Assembly (NCBI RefSeq): GCF_026041215.1
Contig: NZ_JAPEIQ010000013.1
Span: 248,001 to 312,000 of the forward strand
DNA: 64,000 bases
Direction of reading: 5' to 3'
From: Hoyosella sp. YIM 151337
GTDB lineage: Bacteria > Actinomycetota > Actinomycetes > Mycobacteriales > Mycobacteriaceae
Shown here: positions 26,577 to 36,140 of the stretch, piece by piece
Layout: the number at the start of each line of letters is the position of its first letter
Numbering within the stretch: the stretch's first letter is position 1
Position numbers and translations under genes: made by a program
Notes under the pieces: generated by a model
Database searches by the model: none
Told to the model about the DNA's origin: nothing
Seen by the model: the letters and a program-made list of their open reading frames with translations, nothing else

Positions 26577-27491
26577 TCATCGGTTTCGCAGAACCTCACG
26601 AACGTCGCGCCGGTGTGAGCGCGGGAGTACGGGGTACCGCTGGTGCCCGAGGCGCAGCACCGCCTGCGCGTACCCACCCGACTCGGTCCCGTTGCCAACT
26701 GATCCGTTATGACCATTCCTGCTGCGCCGCGCCGCGTCTCGCACACCGGGACGGTCGTCAATGTCGATGATCGGACAGGTCGCGACATTGAGGGATGTGG
26801 CCAGCAGAATAATTGCCGAGAGGGCGATACCCGCGTGCAGCCAGGCCTGGGGATCGTCGCTTTCCGTGAGCAGCACGCCCACATCTGCCCGGTCGCGTTC
26901 TACCCGCCACGCCGACATGCGCTCCGAGCGGAGCGGCAGCCGTGCTGCACCGGTGATTGCGTCGATACCGTCATCGTCGAGCAATGCCAAACTTGCACCG
27001 TGCGCACGCGCGCACTGCGCCAGCTGGTGCGGAACCGGCGAGAGCGGGCCAAGTGACGCGAGCGGACGCGTCTCGGTTCGGCGGGAATCCATGGCGAGGA
27101 ACATTGCGAGGATCGCACCACCGTCAGCGCCAGTCCGAGTAAACCGCAGCGACGCGATGTGCAGGGCGTTCTCGTCGGTGGGGAATTCGGTGACGTGCGC
27201 CGTCCAGCCCAGCCCGGCGAGCGCCACAATCCCGTGATGCAGGGCCATTCCGCAGCTCAGCAGCATGAGCCTGCCGTCCGGATCAGATACCCCGGCCAGC
27301 CGTTCGGGATCAGCGAACAGGTGCAGCTCGGCGCCGTCAAAACGCCATTGCCAGGGTTGCCGATTCCATACTGACGGCGCACGCCGTGCGCGGCTCAGGG
27401 CCTCACGCACGAGGTCGAAACTCGGCACCTGCGCGTCAGCCTTGATCGGCTGTACGCCCAGAACGGGAGGGGCGATGCGTCGGGTGCTCAT
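26577..27491 (-). CDS. Acg-family nitroreductase-like flavoprotein
   Basis: 304 aa from the ATG at 27491 (GGAG five bases upstream). N-terminal half: ALSRARRAPSVWNRQPWQWRF, the FMN-contact motif of nitroreductase folds, followed by LMLLSCGMALHHGIVAL. Second half: DVGVLLTESDDPQAWLHAGIALSAIILLATS and a C-terminal RLGHQRYPVLPRSHRRDVREVL. This two-lobed form matches mycobacterial Acg (Rv2032/Rv3131), which binds FMN but may sequester it rather than act as a reductase. It follows a TetR gene on the same strand, 136 bp apart; an inverted repeat lies between them. Confidence 0.82.
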   Translation of the reverse strand: MSTRRIAPPVLGVQPIKADAQVPSFDLVREALSRARRAPSVWNRQPWQWRFDGAELHLFADPERLAGVSDPDGRLMLLSCGMALHHGIVALAGLGWTAHVTEFPTDENALHIASLRFTRTGADGGAILAMFLAMDSRRTETRPLASLGPLSPVPHQLAQCARAHGASLALLDDDGIDAITGAARLPLRSERMSAWRVERDRADVGVLLTESDDPQAWLHAGIALSAIILLATSLNVATCPIIDIDDRPGVRDAARRSRNGHNGSVGNGTESGGYAQAVLRLGHQRYPVLPRSHRRDVREVLRNR

Positions 27492-27590
27492 GACTACTCC
27501 ATTCGGAACGCGGTGCGGTTTTCTCCGCATTCCAAGAATCACCCGGCACGGCGCCACTTCGTCACGGCCACAAGACATGGCGCGGGAGGA

Positions 27591-27617
27591 TTTGGTCCCC
27601 GATTTCCGAGGACCAAA
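27591..27617. promoter_or_regulatory. Inverted repeat between TetR and Acg-like genes
   Basis: 8-bp perfect arms TTTGGTCC (27591-27598) and GGACCAAA (27610-27617) with an 11-base spacer, 10 bp beyond the TetR stop and 99 bp upstream of the Acg-like start. It could be an operator for the neighbouring TetR protein or a terminator hairpin of its gene. It does not match the DosR box known for mycobacterial acg. Confidence 0.45.
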
Positions 27618-27627
27618 GTCACCAGGG

Positions 27628-28218
27628 CTACGCCGCTGGCAGCGCCGCAGCGAGTACTTGTTCGAGTTCGCTGATTGTCTCCTCGAGCGGCCGGAGTGAG
27701 CGTTCAGCCCGGCACATGATGATGGCACCTTCAAACGCCGCAATGGTAAGCACCGCGAGGCTTTCAGCCCGGCTAATCGCGATGCCTTCCGCCGTCAGCC
27801 CCGCCGCGAGCGCCGCTTTCCAGCGCCGGAAGGTGTCGGTGACGGCGTCTGCATGCTGCTCGCTGTCTTCCCCGCCGCCCGCGACGACTGAGACCACTGG
27901 GCAGCCGGCCTGGAAGTCGCTCGATATGAGGACACTGCTCCAGAAGTCTCGCATTTTTCCCAGGCCAGTCAACGGACCGTCAGTGACGGCCGAGTCGATC
28001 AGCGAACTGATCGCGTCGCTCGCTACTTCAAGCGCTTCCGCAATGATCTGGTTGCGCCCACCAGGAAAGTGGTAGTAGACGGAACCTCGCGGGGCCTCGC
28101 TCCGGCTCAGGATCGCATCGATCGTCACTCCAGCGGAGCCGCGCTCACGCATGAGTTCAATCGCCGCGAGCACCATGCGGTCCCGGGTCTTGACGCGAGT
28201 TCGCTGCCGTGTAGCCAC
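27628..28218 (-). CDS. TetR family regulator (LmrA/YxaF-like)
   Basis: 196 aa from a GTG at 28218. N-terminal helix-turn-helix: TRDRMVLAAIELMRERGSAGVTIDAILSRSEAPRGSVYYHFPGGRNQI at about 11-60. The C-terminal ligand domain has AGCPVVSVVAGGGE and AAFEGAIIMCRAERSLRPLEE, which fits the LmrA/YxaF subgroup. Likely local targets are the downstream Acg-like gene and possibly the divergent nucleoside hydrolase 220 bp away. The ligand is unknown. Confidence 0.87.
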   Translation of the reverse strand: MATRQRTRVKTRDRMVLAAIELMRERGSAGVTIDAILSRSEAPRGSVYYHFPGGRNQIIAEALEVASDAISSLIDSAVTDGPLTGLGKMRDFWSSVLISSDFQAGCPVVSVVAGGGEDSEQHADAVTDTFRRWKAALAAGLTAEGIAISRAESLAVLTIAAFEGAIIMCRAERSLRPLEETISELEQVLAAALPAA

Positions 28219-28438
28219 CTCTCACCTTCCGACATAACACGAGTACGCCAATCACACGCGTAACGGCTGGCGCTATCTGAAGCGATAACACCAGTTGGCA
28301 ATCAAGTCTATGACATCTGGCATGGTGATGTGGTTTGCCGTTGGTGATCTTGGTGCGTGCCCGCGGTGATCGACCCTCGTCGTGCTTGAGCTTTACATAT
28401 CGGATAAGTTCGTCACAGTACGCAGAAAGGAGGAATCA

Positions 28439-29461
28439 TTGCGCCAGCGCCTGATGCTTGACGTCGACACCGGCATCGATGATTCGCTCGCCCTGCTATA
28501 CCTGCTGGCCAGCCCGGAGGCCGACATCCGGGGTATCGCGGCAACCGGAGGCAATGTACCCGCCCGGCAGGTCGCGGCTAACAACCTTGCGTGGCTCGAA
28601 CTGTGTGACGCACCGGCGATCGAGGTCGCACTCGGCGCGGAGGCCCCACTCTCAGCGCCTCTGCAGACCAGCGAGGAGACCCACGGGCCACGGGGCGTCG
28701 GGTATGCGGAACTCCCGGAGCCCACACGCGAACTCTCCGAGCGCTCCGCTGCCGAGCTTTGGGTAGAAACTGCCCGCAAGTGCAAGGGCACACTGACCGG
28801 ATTGGTCACCGGCCCGCTCACGAATCTCGCCCTCGCTTTGGAGATCGAGCCGGAGTTGCCATCGCTCTTGAAGCGACTGATCATCATGGGCGGCGCTTTT
28901 AACTACCCCGGGAACACCACCCCAATCGCGGAGTGGAACATGTCAGTCGACCCGGAGGCCGCCAAGATCGTCTTTGACGCTTTCAGTGAGGCACCAGACG
29001 AACTGCCGATCGTCTGCGGGCTTGATCTGACGGAACGAGTCATCATGCGCCCGAACCACATCAGCGAGTTGGCTAAGGCGGCGGGCGCCCCTGTGGAACG
29101 CGTGGCACCCGAGGATCCACTCGGCGAGCGATCGCAGTCGCCGAACCTGCTCATCCGGCACCTTTCGGACGCCCTGCGTTTCTACATGGAGTTCCACCGC
29201 GCCTACGAACAGGGCTTCATCGCGCATATTCATGACCCGTTTGCTGCGGCTGTGGCGATCAATCCGCAATGGGTGCGCACACGCGCCGCGACCGTTGATG
29301 TGGAACTAGCAGGCACGCTGACACGTGGTGCAACGGTGGCAGATTGGGTCGGTATGTGGGGCAGGCCCCCAAATGTGGACATCGCGGTGGCGACTGATCC
29401 GGACGCGTTTCTTAGTCACTTCATCGACCGGCTCGGCGGCTACGCGGCAAGATTCAACTAA
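28439..29461 (+). CDS. Inosine-uridine preferring nucleoside hydrolase
   Basis: 340 aa calcium-dependent N-ribohydrolase. The N-terminal LDVDTGIDDSLALLYLL carries the Asp cluster binding Ca2+ and ribose. Other motifs are GPLTNLALAL, LIIMGGAFNYPGNTTPIAEWNMSVDPEAA and the C-terminal HDPFAAAVAI. The start is TTG at 28439, because AAAGGAGG stands five bases upstream, the best ribosome site in this region; an upstream ATG-led reading lacks one. It is followed 168 bp later by an ECF transporter operon on the same strand. It probably splits imported nucleosides into base and ribose. Confidence 0.93.
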   Translation: MRQRLMLDVDTGIDDSLALLYLLASPEADIRGIAATGGNVPARQVAANNLAWLELCDAPAIEVALGAEAPLSAPLQTSEETHGPRGVGYAELPEPTRELSERSAAELWVETARKCKGTLTGLVTGPLTNLALALEIEPELPSLLKRLIIMGGAFNYPGNTTPIAEWNMSVDPEAAKIVFDAFSEAPDELPIVCGLDLTERVIMRPNHISELAKAAGAPVERVAPEDPLGERSQSPNLLIRHLSDALRFYMEFHRAYEQGFIAHIHDPFAAAVAINPQWVRTRAATVDVELAGTLTRGATVADWVGMWGRPPNVDIAVATDPDAFLSHFIDRLGGYAARFN

Positions 29462-29629
29462 GACCCGGAAGGCTGCGGTTGGGGCGGAGATGACGCGGGC
29501 CGATTGCACATGAAACGTGGCTGCAACACCGGACAAGCGCGGCACCTGCTAGTCTCGACACCGCCGTCGGGGCAGCGGCGGCTGGCATATCCACGAGAAG
29601 TCAGACTCGATTCATCGCAGGAGTGTGGA

Positions 29630-30421
29630 ATGGCGGCCCCGGAGACCCTCGCGGGCGGGAAATCACTCGCCCGGCACCGTGTTTTTCTCGTACTCGGTAC
29701 GGCTTTCATAGTCTCGACATACCTGGCCCTGGTGTACTGGCGGCCCGAAGGACTGGACGAGGCTTCGGGAACTCCGGCTATCGCCGCCCTGGCCGGTAAC
29801 ACAGTGGGGGCCATACTGCTTCTCGCTGGTGTAATACACCGCCTGCCACTGACGACTGTCGTGCTGATTCCCAGCGCGATCGCGCTCAACATCGTGATCG
29901 GCCAGATCGCGGCGCTCGCGGGGATACCGCTGTATCTCGACTCGGTCGGAACAGTGCTGGTCGCGGCGCTGGCGGGCCCAGCCGCCGGAATCGCGGCGGG
30001 AGTGCTCAGCAACGTGGTCTGGGGACTCACGCTCGCGCCAGTCGCCGCCGCTTTCGCCATTGTTGCAGCACTTGTGGGCGCACTCGCTGGGTTGCTCGCG
30101 CGAGCAGGCATGTTTCGCCACATTCTGCTGGTACCACTTGGCGGCGCGCTGACGGGCGTGTGTGCCGCACTCGTCGCGGCCCCCATCGCCGCTTTCGTGT
30201 TCGGCGGCGTAACTGGCGGCGGCGCAACTGCCGTCGTGGCCGCATTTCGGTCGGTCGGAACGTCGCTACTCGAGGCGACGACGCTGCAAGGACTCCTGTT
30301 CGACCCCCTCGATAAGGCAATCAGTTTCACCGTGGTCGCCTTGATCATCACTGCGCTTCCTTTACGGCTGAAGCAGCAGTTCCCGTTCGCGGCCCGCTAC
30401 ATCTCGAAACCTGCGACGTGA
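29630..30421 (+). CDS. ECF transporter substrate-binding (S) component
   Basis: 263 aa, six or more membrane segments, rich in Ala/Gly (ALAGPAAGIAAGVLSNVVWGLTLAPVAAAFAIVAALVGALAG). The central segment IALNIVIGQIAALAGIPLYLDSVGTVLVAALAG fits the ECF S-component family. The ATG at 29630 has GGAG nine bases upstream. It lies 15 bp before the T component. Substrate inferred as a nucleoside or base from the adjacent nucleoside hydrolase; not shown by sequence. Confidence 0.78.
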   Translation: MAAPETLAGGKSLARHRVFLVLGTAFIVSTYLALVYWRPEGLDEASGTPAIAALAGNTVGAILLLAGVIHRLPLTTVVLIPSAIALNIVIGQIAALAGIPLYLDSVGTVLVAALAGPAAGIAAGVLSNVVWGLTLAPVAAAFAIVAALVGALAGLLARAGMFRHILLVPLGGALTGVCAALVAAPIAAFVFGGVTGGGATAVVAAFRSVGTSLLEATTLQGLLFDPLDKAISFTVVALIITALPLRLKQQFPFAARYISKPAT

Positions 30422-30436
30422 CCGGCCAGGCATCCA

Positions 30437-31201
30437 GTGCAACTGTATTTACCTGGCCGATCATGGCTGCACCGCCGAAATCCGCTGACAAAGCTCATCT
30501 CAGTGGTGTGCCTCGCCCTACTCGTATTCGCCGTACCGGAGTGGTCATGGCTGGTGATCCCGCTTGGCGTTTTGTTAACGCTGTCAGTGACGGTACGGAA
30601 CACCCGCCAGATCATCGCCTGGTGGACGGGTCTGGTGCTGCCGTTCGCCCTTCTGTCGTTCGCGCTGCAAGGTTTGTTTTTCCCTGAAGGTGACACGCTG
30701 ATCGCAGGGTTCGGGCCCTTTCAGATCACGTCGGAAGGCCTCGCTTTCGCCGCTCTGTATACCATGCGGATCGCGACGATTCTCGCCGCGTTCGTGCTGT
30801 TCGCTGCGACGACGTCAGCGGCTAAGCTCATGGGCTCGTTGACCGCCGCCGGCGTCAATCCCAAGATCAGCTACATCGTCACCTCAGGTATTACCCTCAT
30901 TCCCGCGCTCAACGAACGCGCACAGTCGGTGCTTGCCGCTCAGCGAGCTCGCGGACTCGCCACGTCAGGCAGCCTTCTGCATCGGGGTAAGGTCTTCTTG
31001 CTGGTGCTGAAACCCGTTGTTTTCGGCATTCTCGCCGACCTCGAACAGCGCGCTTTCATCCTCGAGCAGCGCGGGTTTGGGTCCCCGATCCGCCCGACCT
31101 CGTACGTGGAAGTGCCATTCGTCACAGCAGAACGGGTATTCTGCCTCGTCGCGCCGATCGCGACGGTGATTCTGGTGGTCATCTTGCTTAGTGTGAGTTG
31201 A
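30437..31201 (+). CDS. ECF transporter transmembrane (T) component
   Basis: 254 aa from a GTG at 30437, CbiQ/EcfT family. N-terminal NPLTKLISVVCLALLVFA and about five membrane segments. Both coupling-helix signatures are present: NERAQSVLAAQRARGLA (A-R-G) near residue 160 and EQRAFILEQRGFG (here Q-R-G) near residue 203. It couples the S component to the ATPase. The fused ATPase gene follows two bases later. Confidence 0.9.
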   Translation: MQLYLPGRSWLHRRNPLTKLISVVCLALLVFAVPEWSWLVIPLGVLLTLSVTVRNTRQIIAWWTGLVLPFALLSFALQGLFFPEGDTLIAGFGPFQITSEGLAFAALYTMRIATILAAFVLFAATTSAAKLMGSLTAAGVNPKISYIVTSGITLIPALNERAQSVLAAQRARGLATSGSLLHRGKVFLLVLKPVVFGILADLEQRAFILEQRGFGSPIRPTSYVEVPFVTAERVFCLVAPIATVILVVILLSVS

Positions 31202-31203
31202 CC

Positions 31204-32883
31204 ATGATCTCTCTCAACACCGTCAGCTACACGTACCTCGGGAGCCGCGAGCCTGCGCTCCGCGACATCACCCTCGACGTGGCTAGCGGGACCGTGTGCG
31301 GCATTATCGGACCCAACGGGGCCGGGAAGTCGACGCTCGCACGCCTCGTCGCGGGCTGGGAAGGGCCCGGCAAGATGCGAGGATCGGTGCTTGTCGGGCG
31401 GCGCGACATCCATTCCGCCAGTGCATTGCAGCGCACCCGACTCGTGTCCTTCGTCGGCGACAACCCTGCCCTGCAGCTCACGGGATTTAGCGAAACAGTG
31501 GCTGAGGAGATCGCCTTCGGACTTGCTAACCGCGGCGTGCCCCGCGACCGGATGGTTCCGCGTGTCCACGCCATTTCTGACCGCCTGGGGCTGCGCGATC
31601 TGCTCCACCGGCCGCCACACTCACTGTCGGGCGGCGAACAGCAGTGCGTGGCTATCGCTGCGGCGCTCGTTCAGCGCCCCCGGGTCCTCGTGCTCGACGA
31701 ACCCACTACGATGCTGGATCCTCATGGCACAGAGCGGTTTTGCGCGACGCTCCGGGATGTCACTGCCAGCGGCGTGGCCGTAATTATCGTGGAGCACCGG
31801 TTCGAGGTACTGCGCGAGTACGCCGACACGGTACACCTTCTCGCAGAGGGCACTGTCGCGCAGTCTGGGGCGCCCCGTGACGTACTGGGCTCGCTGCTCG
31901 CAGCGCGGACGGGTGCCGGGACGACCCGGTACACAGCCGCCGCCCGTGCGGCCGCGCTCAGCAGTACCCCACCGCCGGTGTCGCTCGACGATGCCGTCAC
32001 TGCTTTTGCAGGACGGGTGGTACAGGAACCGCCCATTCAGCCTGTCCCGTACAGCGACAGGGCCGAGTTCACCCCAGCCGCCCGAGACGTGCCCGCGGTG
32101 AAGCTGCGAAATGTCCACGCAAGCTACCGGGGCAGCATCCAAGCGCTGCGCGGTGTGACGCTGGAACTGCCCCCAGGAAATCAGGTCGCGGTTGTCGGCC
32201 GTAACGGCGCAGGGAAAACCTCGCTCGCCCGTGTACTCAGTGGCGCGCTCCTACCGGATATCGGGGCGGTGTCGATCGGCGGCCGTCTCACTCGTGACAC
32301 TCCCCCGCATGTGCTGGCACGGTCGATTGGGTTTGTTTTCCAGAATCCGGATGATCAACTGTTCGCGCGCACGGTACAGGAAGAAGTCGCATTCGGACCG
32401 CGCCAGCTGGGCCGCGCCGCGGTCAATCAGCTCGTCAGCCACGCGCTGCAAGCGACCGGGCTCGACGGCAAGCGCGACATGCACCCGCATGATCTGTCCA
32501 CCGCGGAACGCAAACTGCTCAGCATCGCCAGCATCGTCGCAATGGACACTCCGGTTGTCGTGCTCGACGAGCCCACGGTGAGTCTTGACGCCGCCGCCGT
32601 GAACCGGGTCGCACAGATACTTTCACAGCTTCGCAGCAACGGCCGGACGGTCATTACGCTCACACATGATCTTGACTTCGCCGCCGAGAATTGCGATCGC
32701 ATCGTGCTGCTCGGCGGCGGACGGGTCGCCGGGGACCGGGCGACCCGGAACATGTGTGCCAGTGAGCTGCTGCACGAACTGTACGGCCAGCTGCCACAAC
32801 TCGCCCGGCTCGCGCGCGCCCTCCACTGGAACTGGTGCCCCCTCACGGCCTCTGAGCTCGGTACCGCGTTCGGGAGCGTGTGA
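31204..32883 (+). CDS. ECF transporter ATPase, fused A-A' (two ABC domains)
   Basis: 559 aa energy-coupling ATPase. Domain 1 (about 1-230) has Walker A GPNGAGKST, signature LSGGEQQ, Walker B VLVLDEPTTMLD and H-loop EHRFE. Its Q-loop reads SFVGDNPALQ, so the usual Gln is missing. Domain 2 (about 300-540) has Walker A GRNGAGKTS, Q-loop FQNPDDQLF, Walker B VVVLDEPTVSLD and THDLDF. Its signature is degenerate (LSTAERK). One composite ATP site would be canonical and one defective. An in-frame TTG at 31198 is an alternative start. It ends four bases from convergent meaB. Confidence 0.92.
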   Translation: MISLNTVSYTYLGSREPALRDITLDVASGTVCGIIGPNGAGKSTLARLVAGWEGPGKMRGSVLVGRRDIHSASALQRTRLVSFVGDNPALQLTGFSETVAEEIAFGLANRGVPRDRMVPRVHAISDRLGLRDLLHRPPHSLSGGEQQCVAIAAALVQRPRVLVLDEPTTMLDPHGTERFCATLRDVTASGVAVIIVEHRFEVLREYADTVHLLAEGTVAQSGAPRDVLGSLLAARTGAGTTRYTAAARAAALSSTPPPVSLDDAVTAFAGRVVQEPPIQPVPYSDRAEFTPAARDVPAVKLRNVHASYRGSIQALRGVTLELPPGNQVAVVGRNGAGKTSLARVLSGALLPDIGAVSIGGRLTRDTPPHVLARSIGFVFQNPDDQLFARTVQEEVAFGPRQLGRAAVNQLVSHALQATGLDGKRDMHPHDLSTAERKLLSIASIVAMDTPVVVLDEPTVSLDAAAVNRVAQILSQLRSNGRTVITLTHDLDFAAENCDRIVLLGGGRVAGDRATRNMCASELLHELYGQLPQLARLARALHWNWCPLTASELGTAFGSV

Positions 32884-32886
32884 TGT

Positions 32887-33858
32887 TCAGCTGTCGAACG
32901 CGTCGAGGATGCGCTGCGCGCCGAGCGCGGCGGTGAGCGAGCCCTCTCGTACCTGTTTCTCCACGTCGACACGTATTGCCTTGACCGCATCGCTGTTCGC
33001 GAGACGCTGAAGCAACTGATCGTGCACCATGCTCCACGTCCAGTCGACTTGTTGCTGCCGACGGTTCTCCTCGAAGACCCCAGCTGCAGTCAGCGTGTCG
33101 CGGTGCGTGAGAACTGTTTCCCAGAAGCGGTCGATACCCGAGCCTTCAAGCGCACTCATCGTCAGTACCGGCGGCATCCACAGCGAATCACGGGGATGAA
33201 TGAGCCGCATCGCGCCAGCAAGTTCCCTCGCTGCCCGTTTAGCATCCCGCTCGAACGGTCCGTCTGCCTTGTTTACCGCGACAACGTCAGCGAGTTCAAG
33301 AACACCCTTCTTGATGCCCTGCAGCTGGTCGCCGGTGCGAGCGAGCGTGAGGAAGGTGAAACAGTCCACCATGTTCGCCACGGCGACTTCCGACTGCCCA
33401 ACGCCGACGGTCTCCACAAGGATCACGTCGTAACCCGCCGACTCCATCAAGATCATGGTTTCCCGGGTTGCTTTCGCGACGCCGCCCAGCGTTCCAGCTG
33501 TCGGTGAGGGCCGGATATACGCATCGCGCTCGAGTGACAGTTTCGCCATCCGCGTCTTGTCGCCCAGAATCGAACCGCCGGTGCGGGTGGAGGACGGGTC
33601 GACAGCGAGCACCGCGACACGGTGCCCCTTCCCGATGAGATACATGCCGAGCGCATCGATGAACGTGGATTTCCCGACACCGGGCACGCCCGTGATCCCC
33701 ACTCGGTAGGCGCTGCCCGCGTGGGGCATCAGCTTGAGCAAGATCTCCTGTGCCAGCTCACGATGATCTTTCCGGGTCGATTCGACCAGGGTGATCGCGC
33801 GAGCGAGATCCGCACGCCGGTTCTCCTGCACTGCCTGCGCAATGGCGTCAGCGTCCAT
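32887..33858 (-). CDS. meaB: Methylmalonyl-CoA mutase-associated GTPase MeaB
   Basis: 323 aa G-protein chaperone that gates cobalamin loading of methylmalonyl-CoA mutase and protects it from inactivation. P-loop GVPGVGKSTFIDALG lies near residue 56. Other motifs are VDPSSTRTGGSILGDKTRM, ETVGVGQSE (switch) and VNKADGPF (base specificity). It lies 11 bp downstream of mutB on the minus strand. The start is either this ATG or a GTG at 33867. Confidence 0.95.
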   Translation of the reverse strand: MDADAIAQAVQENRRADLARAITLVESTRKDHRELAQEILLKLMPHAGSAYRVGITGVPGVGKSTFIDALGMYLIGKGHRVAVLAVDPSSTRTGGSILGDKTRMAKLSLERDAYIRPSPTAGTLGGVAKATRETMILMESAGYDVILVETVGVGQSEVAVANMVDCFTFLTLARTGDQLQGIKKGVLELADVVAVNKADGPFERDAKRAARELAGAMRLIHPRDSLWMPPVLTMSALEGSGIDRFWETVLTHRDTLTAAGVFEENRRQQQVDWTWSMVHDQLLQRLANSDAVKAIRVDVEKQVREGSLTAALGAQRILDAFDS

Positions 33859-33869
33859 ATGCCTCACCG

Positions 33870-36140
33870 TCAGGCAGACTCGCTGAGGTCATGACCGAGC
33901 CGTTCAGCGAGTGTCTGCAGCAGTCCCGCCGCGGCGTCAGCGATCACCGTGCCCGGCGGGAAGATTGCTGAGGCCCCCGCCTGATACAGCTCATCGAAGT
34001 CACCCGGTGGAATAACGCCACCCACGACGATCATGATGTCGGGACGGCCAGCCTCCGCTAGCGCATCCCGAAGCGCCGGAACCAGGGTGAGGTGTCCTGC
34101 CGCGAGTGACGACACACCAACGACATGCACGTCGTTATCGGCAGCCTGCTGCGCCACCTCGTCCGGCGTCTGAAAAAGTGGGCCCACGTCAACGTCGAAG
34201 CCCAGGTCAGCGAACGCGGTCGCAATCACCTTCTGGCCCCGGTCGTGACCGTCCTGCCCCATCTTCGCGACAAGGACACGCGGCCGCCGACCCTCTGCAT
34301 CGGCGAAGCGCTGCACCAGCGCGCTGGCCTTTGCGACATTGCTCACGGTCCCCGCCTCGTCTTTGTACACACCGCTCAATGTCCGAATTTCCGCTTGATG
34401 ACGACCGTATACGTTCTCCAGCGCAGCTGAGATCTCACCCACCGTCGCGCTTACTCGCGCCGCGTCGATCGCGAGTGCCAGCAAGTTGTGTTCGAGCCCC
34501 GGTTTCGGACTCGCCGCGGCATCGGAGAGGCGTTCCAGCGCCGCATGCACCGCGTTCTCGTCGCGCTCCGCCCGCAGCCGCTCAAGTTTGTCGAGTTGCT
34601 CCCGGCGCACCCGCGAATTTTCGACCTTGAGGACTTCGATCGGATGATCGTCCTCCACTTGGTACTTGTTGACCCCGATGACAGGCTGCCGGCCGGAATC
34701 GATGCGGGCCTGTGTGCGGGCTGCGGCTTCCTCGATCCGCAGTTTCGGGATGCCGTCGCTGATTGCTTGTGCCATACCGCCGTGCTCACGCACCTCGTCG
34801 ATATGGGCGCGCGCCCGTTTGACGAGTTCATGCGTCAGCCATTCGACGTAGTACGACCCGCCCCACGGGTCGATCGGCCGGGTCGTCCCCGATTCTTGCT
34901 GCAACAACAGCTGAGTGTTGCGGGCGATTCGCGCGGAGAAATCCGTGGGCAGCGCCAGCGCCTCGTCGAGTGCATTGGTGTGCAGCGATTGGGTGTGACC
35001 TTGTGTGGCAGCCATCGCTTCAACGCACGTCCGCGCCACATTGTTGAACACGTCCTGCGCTGTCAGCGACCAGCCTGACGTCTGTGAGTGGGTACGCAGC
35101 GAACACGACTTCGCGTTCTTCGGTCCGAAAGAATTGACGAGTTCGCTCCACAGGAGCCGGCCTGCACGAAGCTTCGCGACCTCCATGAAGAAGTTCATGC
35201 CGATCCCCCAGAAGAAGGACAGGCGCGGGGCGAACGCATCGATGTCAAGGCCCGCGTCAAGACCCGCCTGGATGTACTCGACACCGTCAGCGAGGGTGTA
35301 CGCAAGTTCGAGGTCCGCCGTCGCGCCCGCCTCCTGGATGTGATATCCGGAGATCGAAATCGAGTTGAATTTCGGCATTTTGGCGCTGGTAAAGGCAAAG
35401 ATGTCCGAAATGACGCGCATCGACGGCTTCGGCGGATAGATGTAAGTGTTGCGAACCATGAATTCTTTCAGGATGTCGTTCTGAATGGTTCCTGAAAGTT
35501 TTTCTGCCGGAACGCCCTGCTCCTCAGCCGCCACCACGTACAGCGCGAGGATCGGGAGCACCGCCCCGTTCATTGTCATCGAAACCGACACAGCGCCAAG
35601 GTCAATTCCCTCGAACAACTGACGCATATCGAGAATCGAGTCGATCGCCACACCCGCCATGCCCACGTCGCCCTGGACGCGCGGGTGGTCCGAGTCGTAA
35701 CCACGGTGGGTCGCAAGGTCAAACGCGACTGAAAGACCCTTCTGTCCGGCCGCGAGATTCCGGCGGTAGAAGGCGTTTGATTCGGCGGCAGTGGAGAAAC
35801 CCGCATATTGCCGGATAGTCCATGGCTGATTGACGTACATGGTCGGGTACGGCCCGCGAATAAAGGGCTCCGCACCGGGAACCGTCTCAAGCGGATACCC
35901 CTCAGCTACCGCCTGCTGACGGTCTGCCGCGGTGTAAAGCGGATGAACGGCAATGCCTTCTGGCGTGTGCCAGACGACGTCATCGGCGGTGTAATTGTTG
36001 GCCGATGCCGCGGCCGCTTCATGCGCTCGTGCTTCTTCCGCCGTCGGCGCGGCGGCGGGAGCCGAACCCGGGGCGCCGAATGGAATCTCCGCGAAACGCG
36101 GGAACGTCACGTGTGTACGATCTGCTGATTCAGTGGTCAC
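33870..36140 (-). CDS. mutB: Methylmalonyl-CoA mutase large (catalytic) subunit
   Basis: 756 aa. Interconverts (R)-methylmalonyl-CoA and succinyl-CoA in propionate metabolism, and supplies methylmalonyl units for branched lipids. The barrel domain has [24 protein letters not shown] near residue 95, then [10 protein letters not shown] and [11 protein letters not shown]. The C-terminal cobalamin domain has [13 protein letters not shown], whose His is the axial ligand, then [10 protein letters not shown] and VGGVIPPGD. Its ATG overlaps the mutA stop as ATGA, so the two are coupled. meaB follows. Confidence 0.97.
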   Translation of the reverse strand: MTTESADRTHVTFPRFAEIPFGAPGSAPAAAPTAEEARAHEAAAASANNYTADDVVWHTPEGIAVHPLYTAADRQQAVAEGYPLETVPGAEPFIRGPYPTMYVNQPWTIRQYAGFSTAAESNAFYRRNLAAGQKGLSVAFDLATHRGYDSDHPRVQGDVGMAGVAIDSILDMRQLFEGIDLGAVSVSMTMNGAVLPILALYVVAAEEQGVPAEKLSGTIQNDILKEFMVRNTYIYPPKPSMRVISDIFAFTSAKMPKFNSISISGYHIQEAGATADLELAYTLADGVEYIQAGLDAGLDIDAFAPRLSFFWGIGMNFFMEVAKLRAGRLLWSELVNSFGPKNAKSCSLRTHSQTSGWSLTAQDVFNNVARTCVEAMAATQGHTQSLHTNALDEALALPTDFSARIARNTQLLLQQESGTTRPIDPWGGSYYVEWLTHELVKRARAHIDEVREHGGMAQAISDGIPKLRIEEAAARTQARIDSGRQPVIGVNKYQVEDDHPIEVLKVENSRVRREQLDKLERLRAERDENAVHAALERLSDAAASPKPGLEHNLLALAIDAARVSATVGEISAALENVYGRHQAEIRTLSGVYKDEAGTVSNVAKASALVQRFADAEGRRPRVLVAKMGQDGHDRGQKVIATAFADLGFDVDVGPLFQTPDEVAQQAADNDVHVVGVSSLAAGHLTLVPALRDALAEAGRPDIMIVVGGVIPPGDFDELYQAGASAIFPPGTVIADAAAGLLQTLAERLGHDLSESA

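Noticed and set aside
27492-27627. DosR box upstream of the Acg-like gene
   Set aside because: The repeat present is TTTGGTCC-N11-GGACCAAA, not the 20-bp TTSGGGACT-type DosR palindrome.
20590-28218. Genomic island with integrase and att sites at tRNA-Leu
   Set aside because: No integrase, transposase or repeat of the tRNA 3' end was seen; the variable content alone is not enough.
28219-28438. Additional small gene between the TetR and nucleoside hydrolase genes
   Set aside because: No frame with a ribosome site and plausible product; treated as a divergent promoter region.
29458-30351. 297-codon minus-strand frame over the ECF S component
   Set aside because: Low-complexity Ser/Ala/Pro translation typical of the antisense of a GC-rich membrane gene; the plus-strand gene has a ribosome site and operon context.
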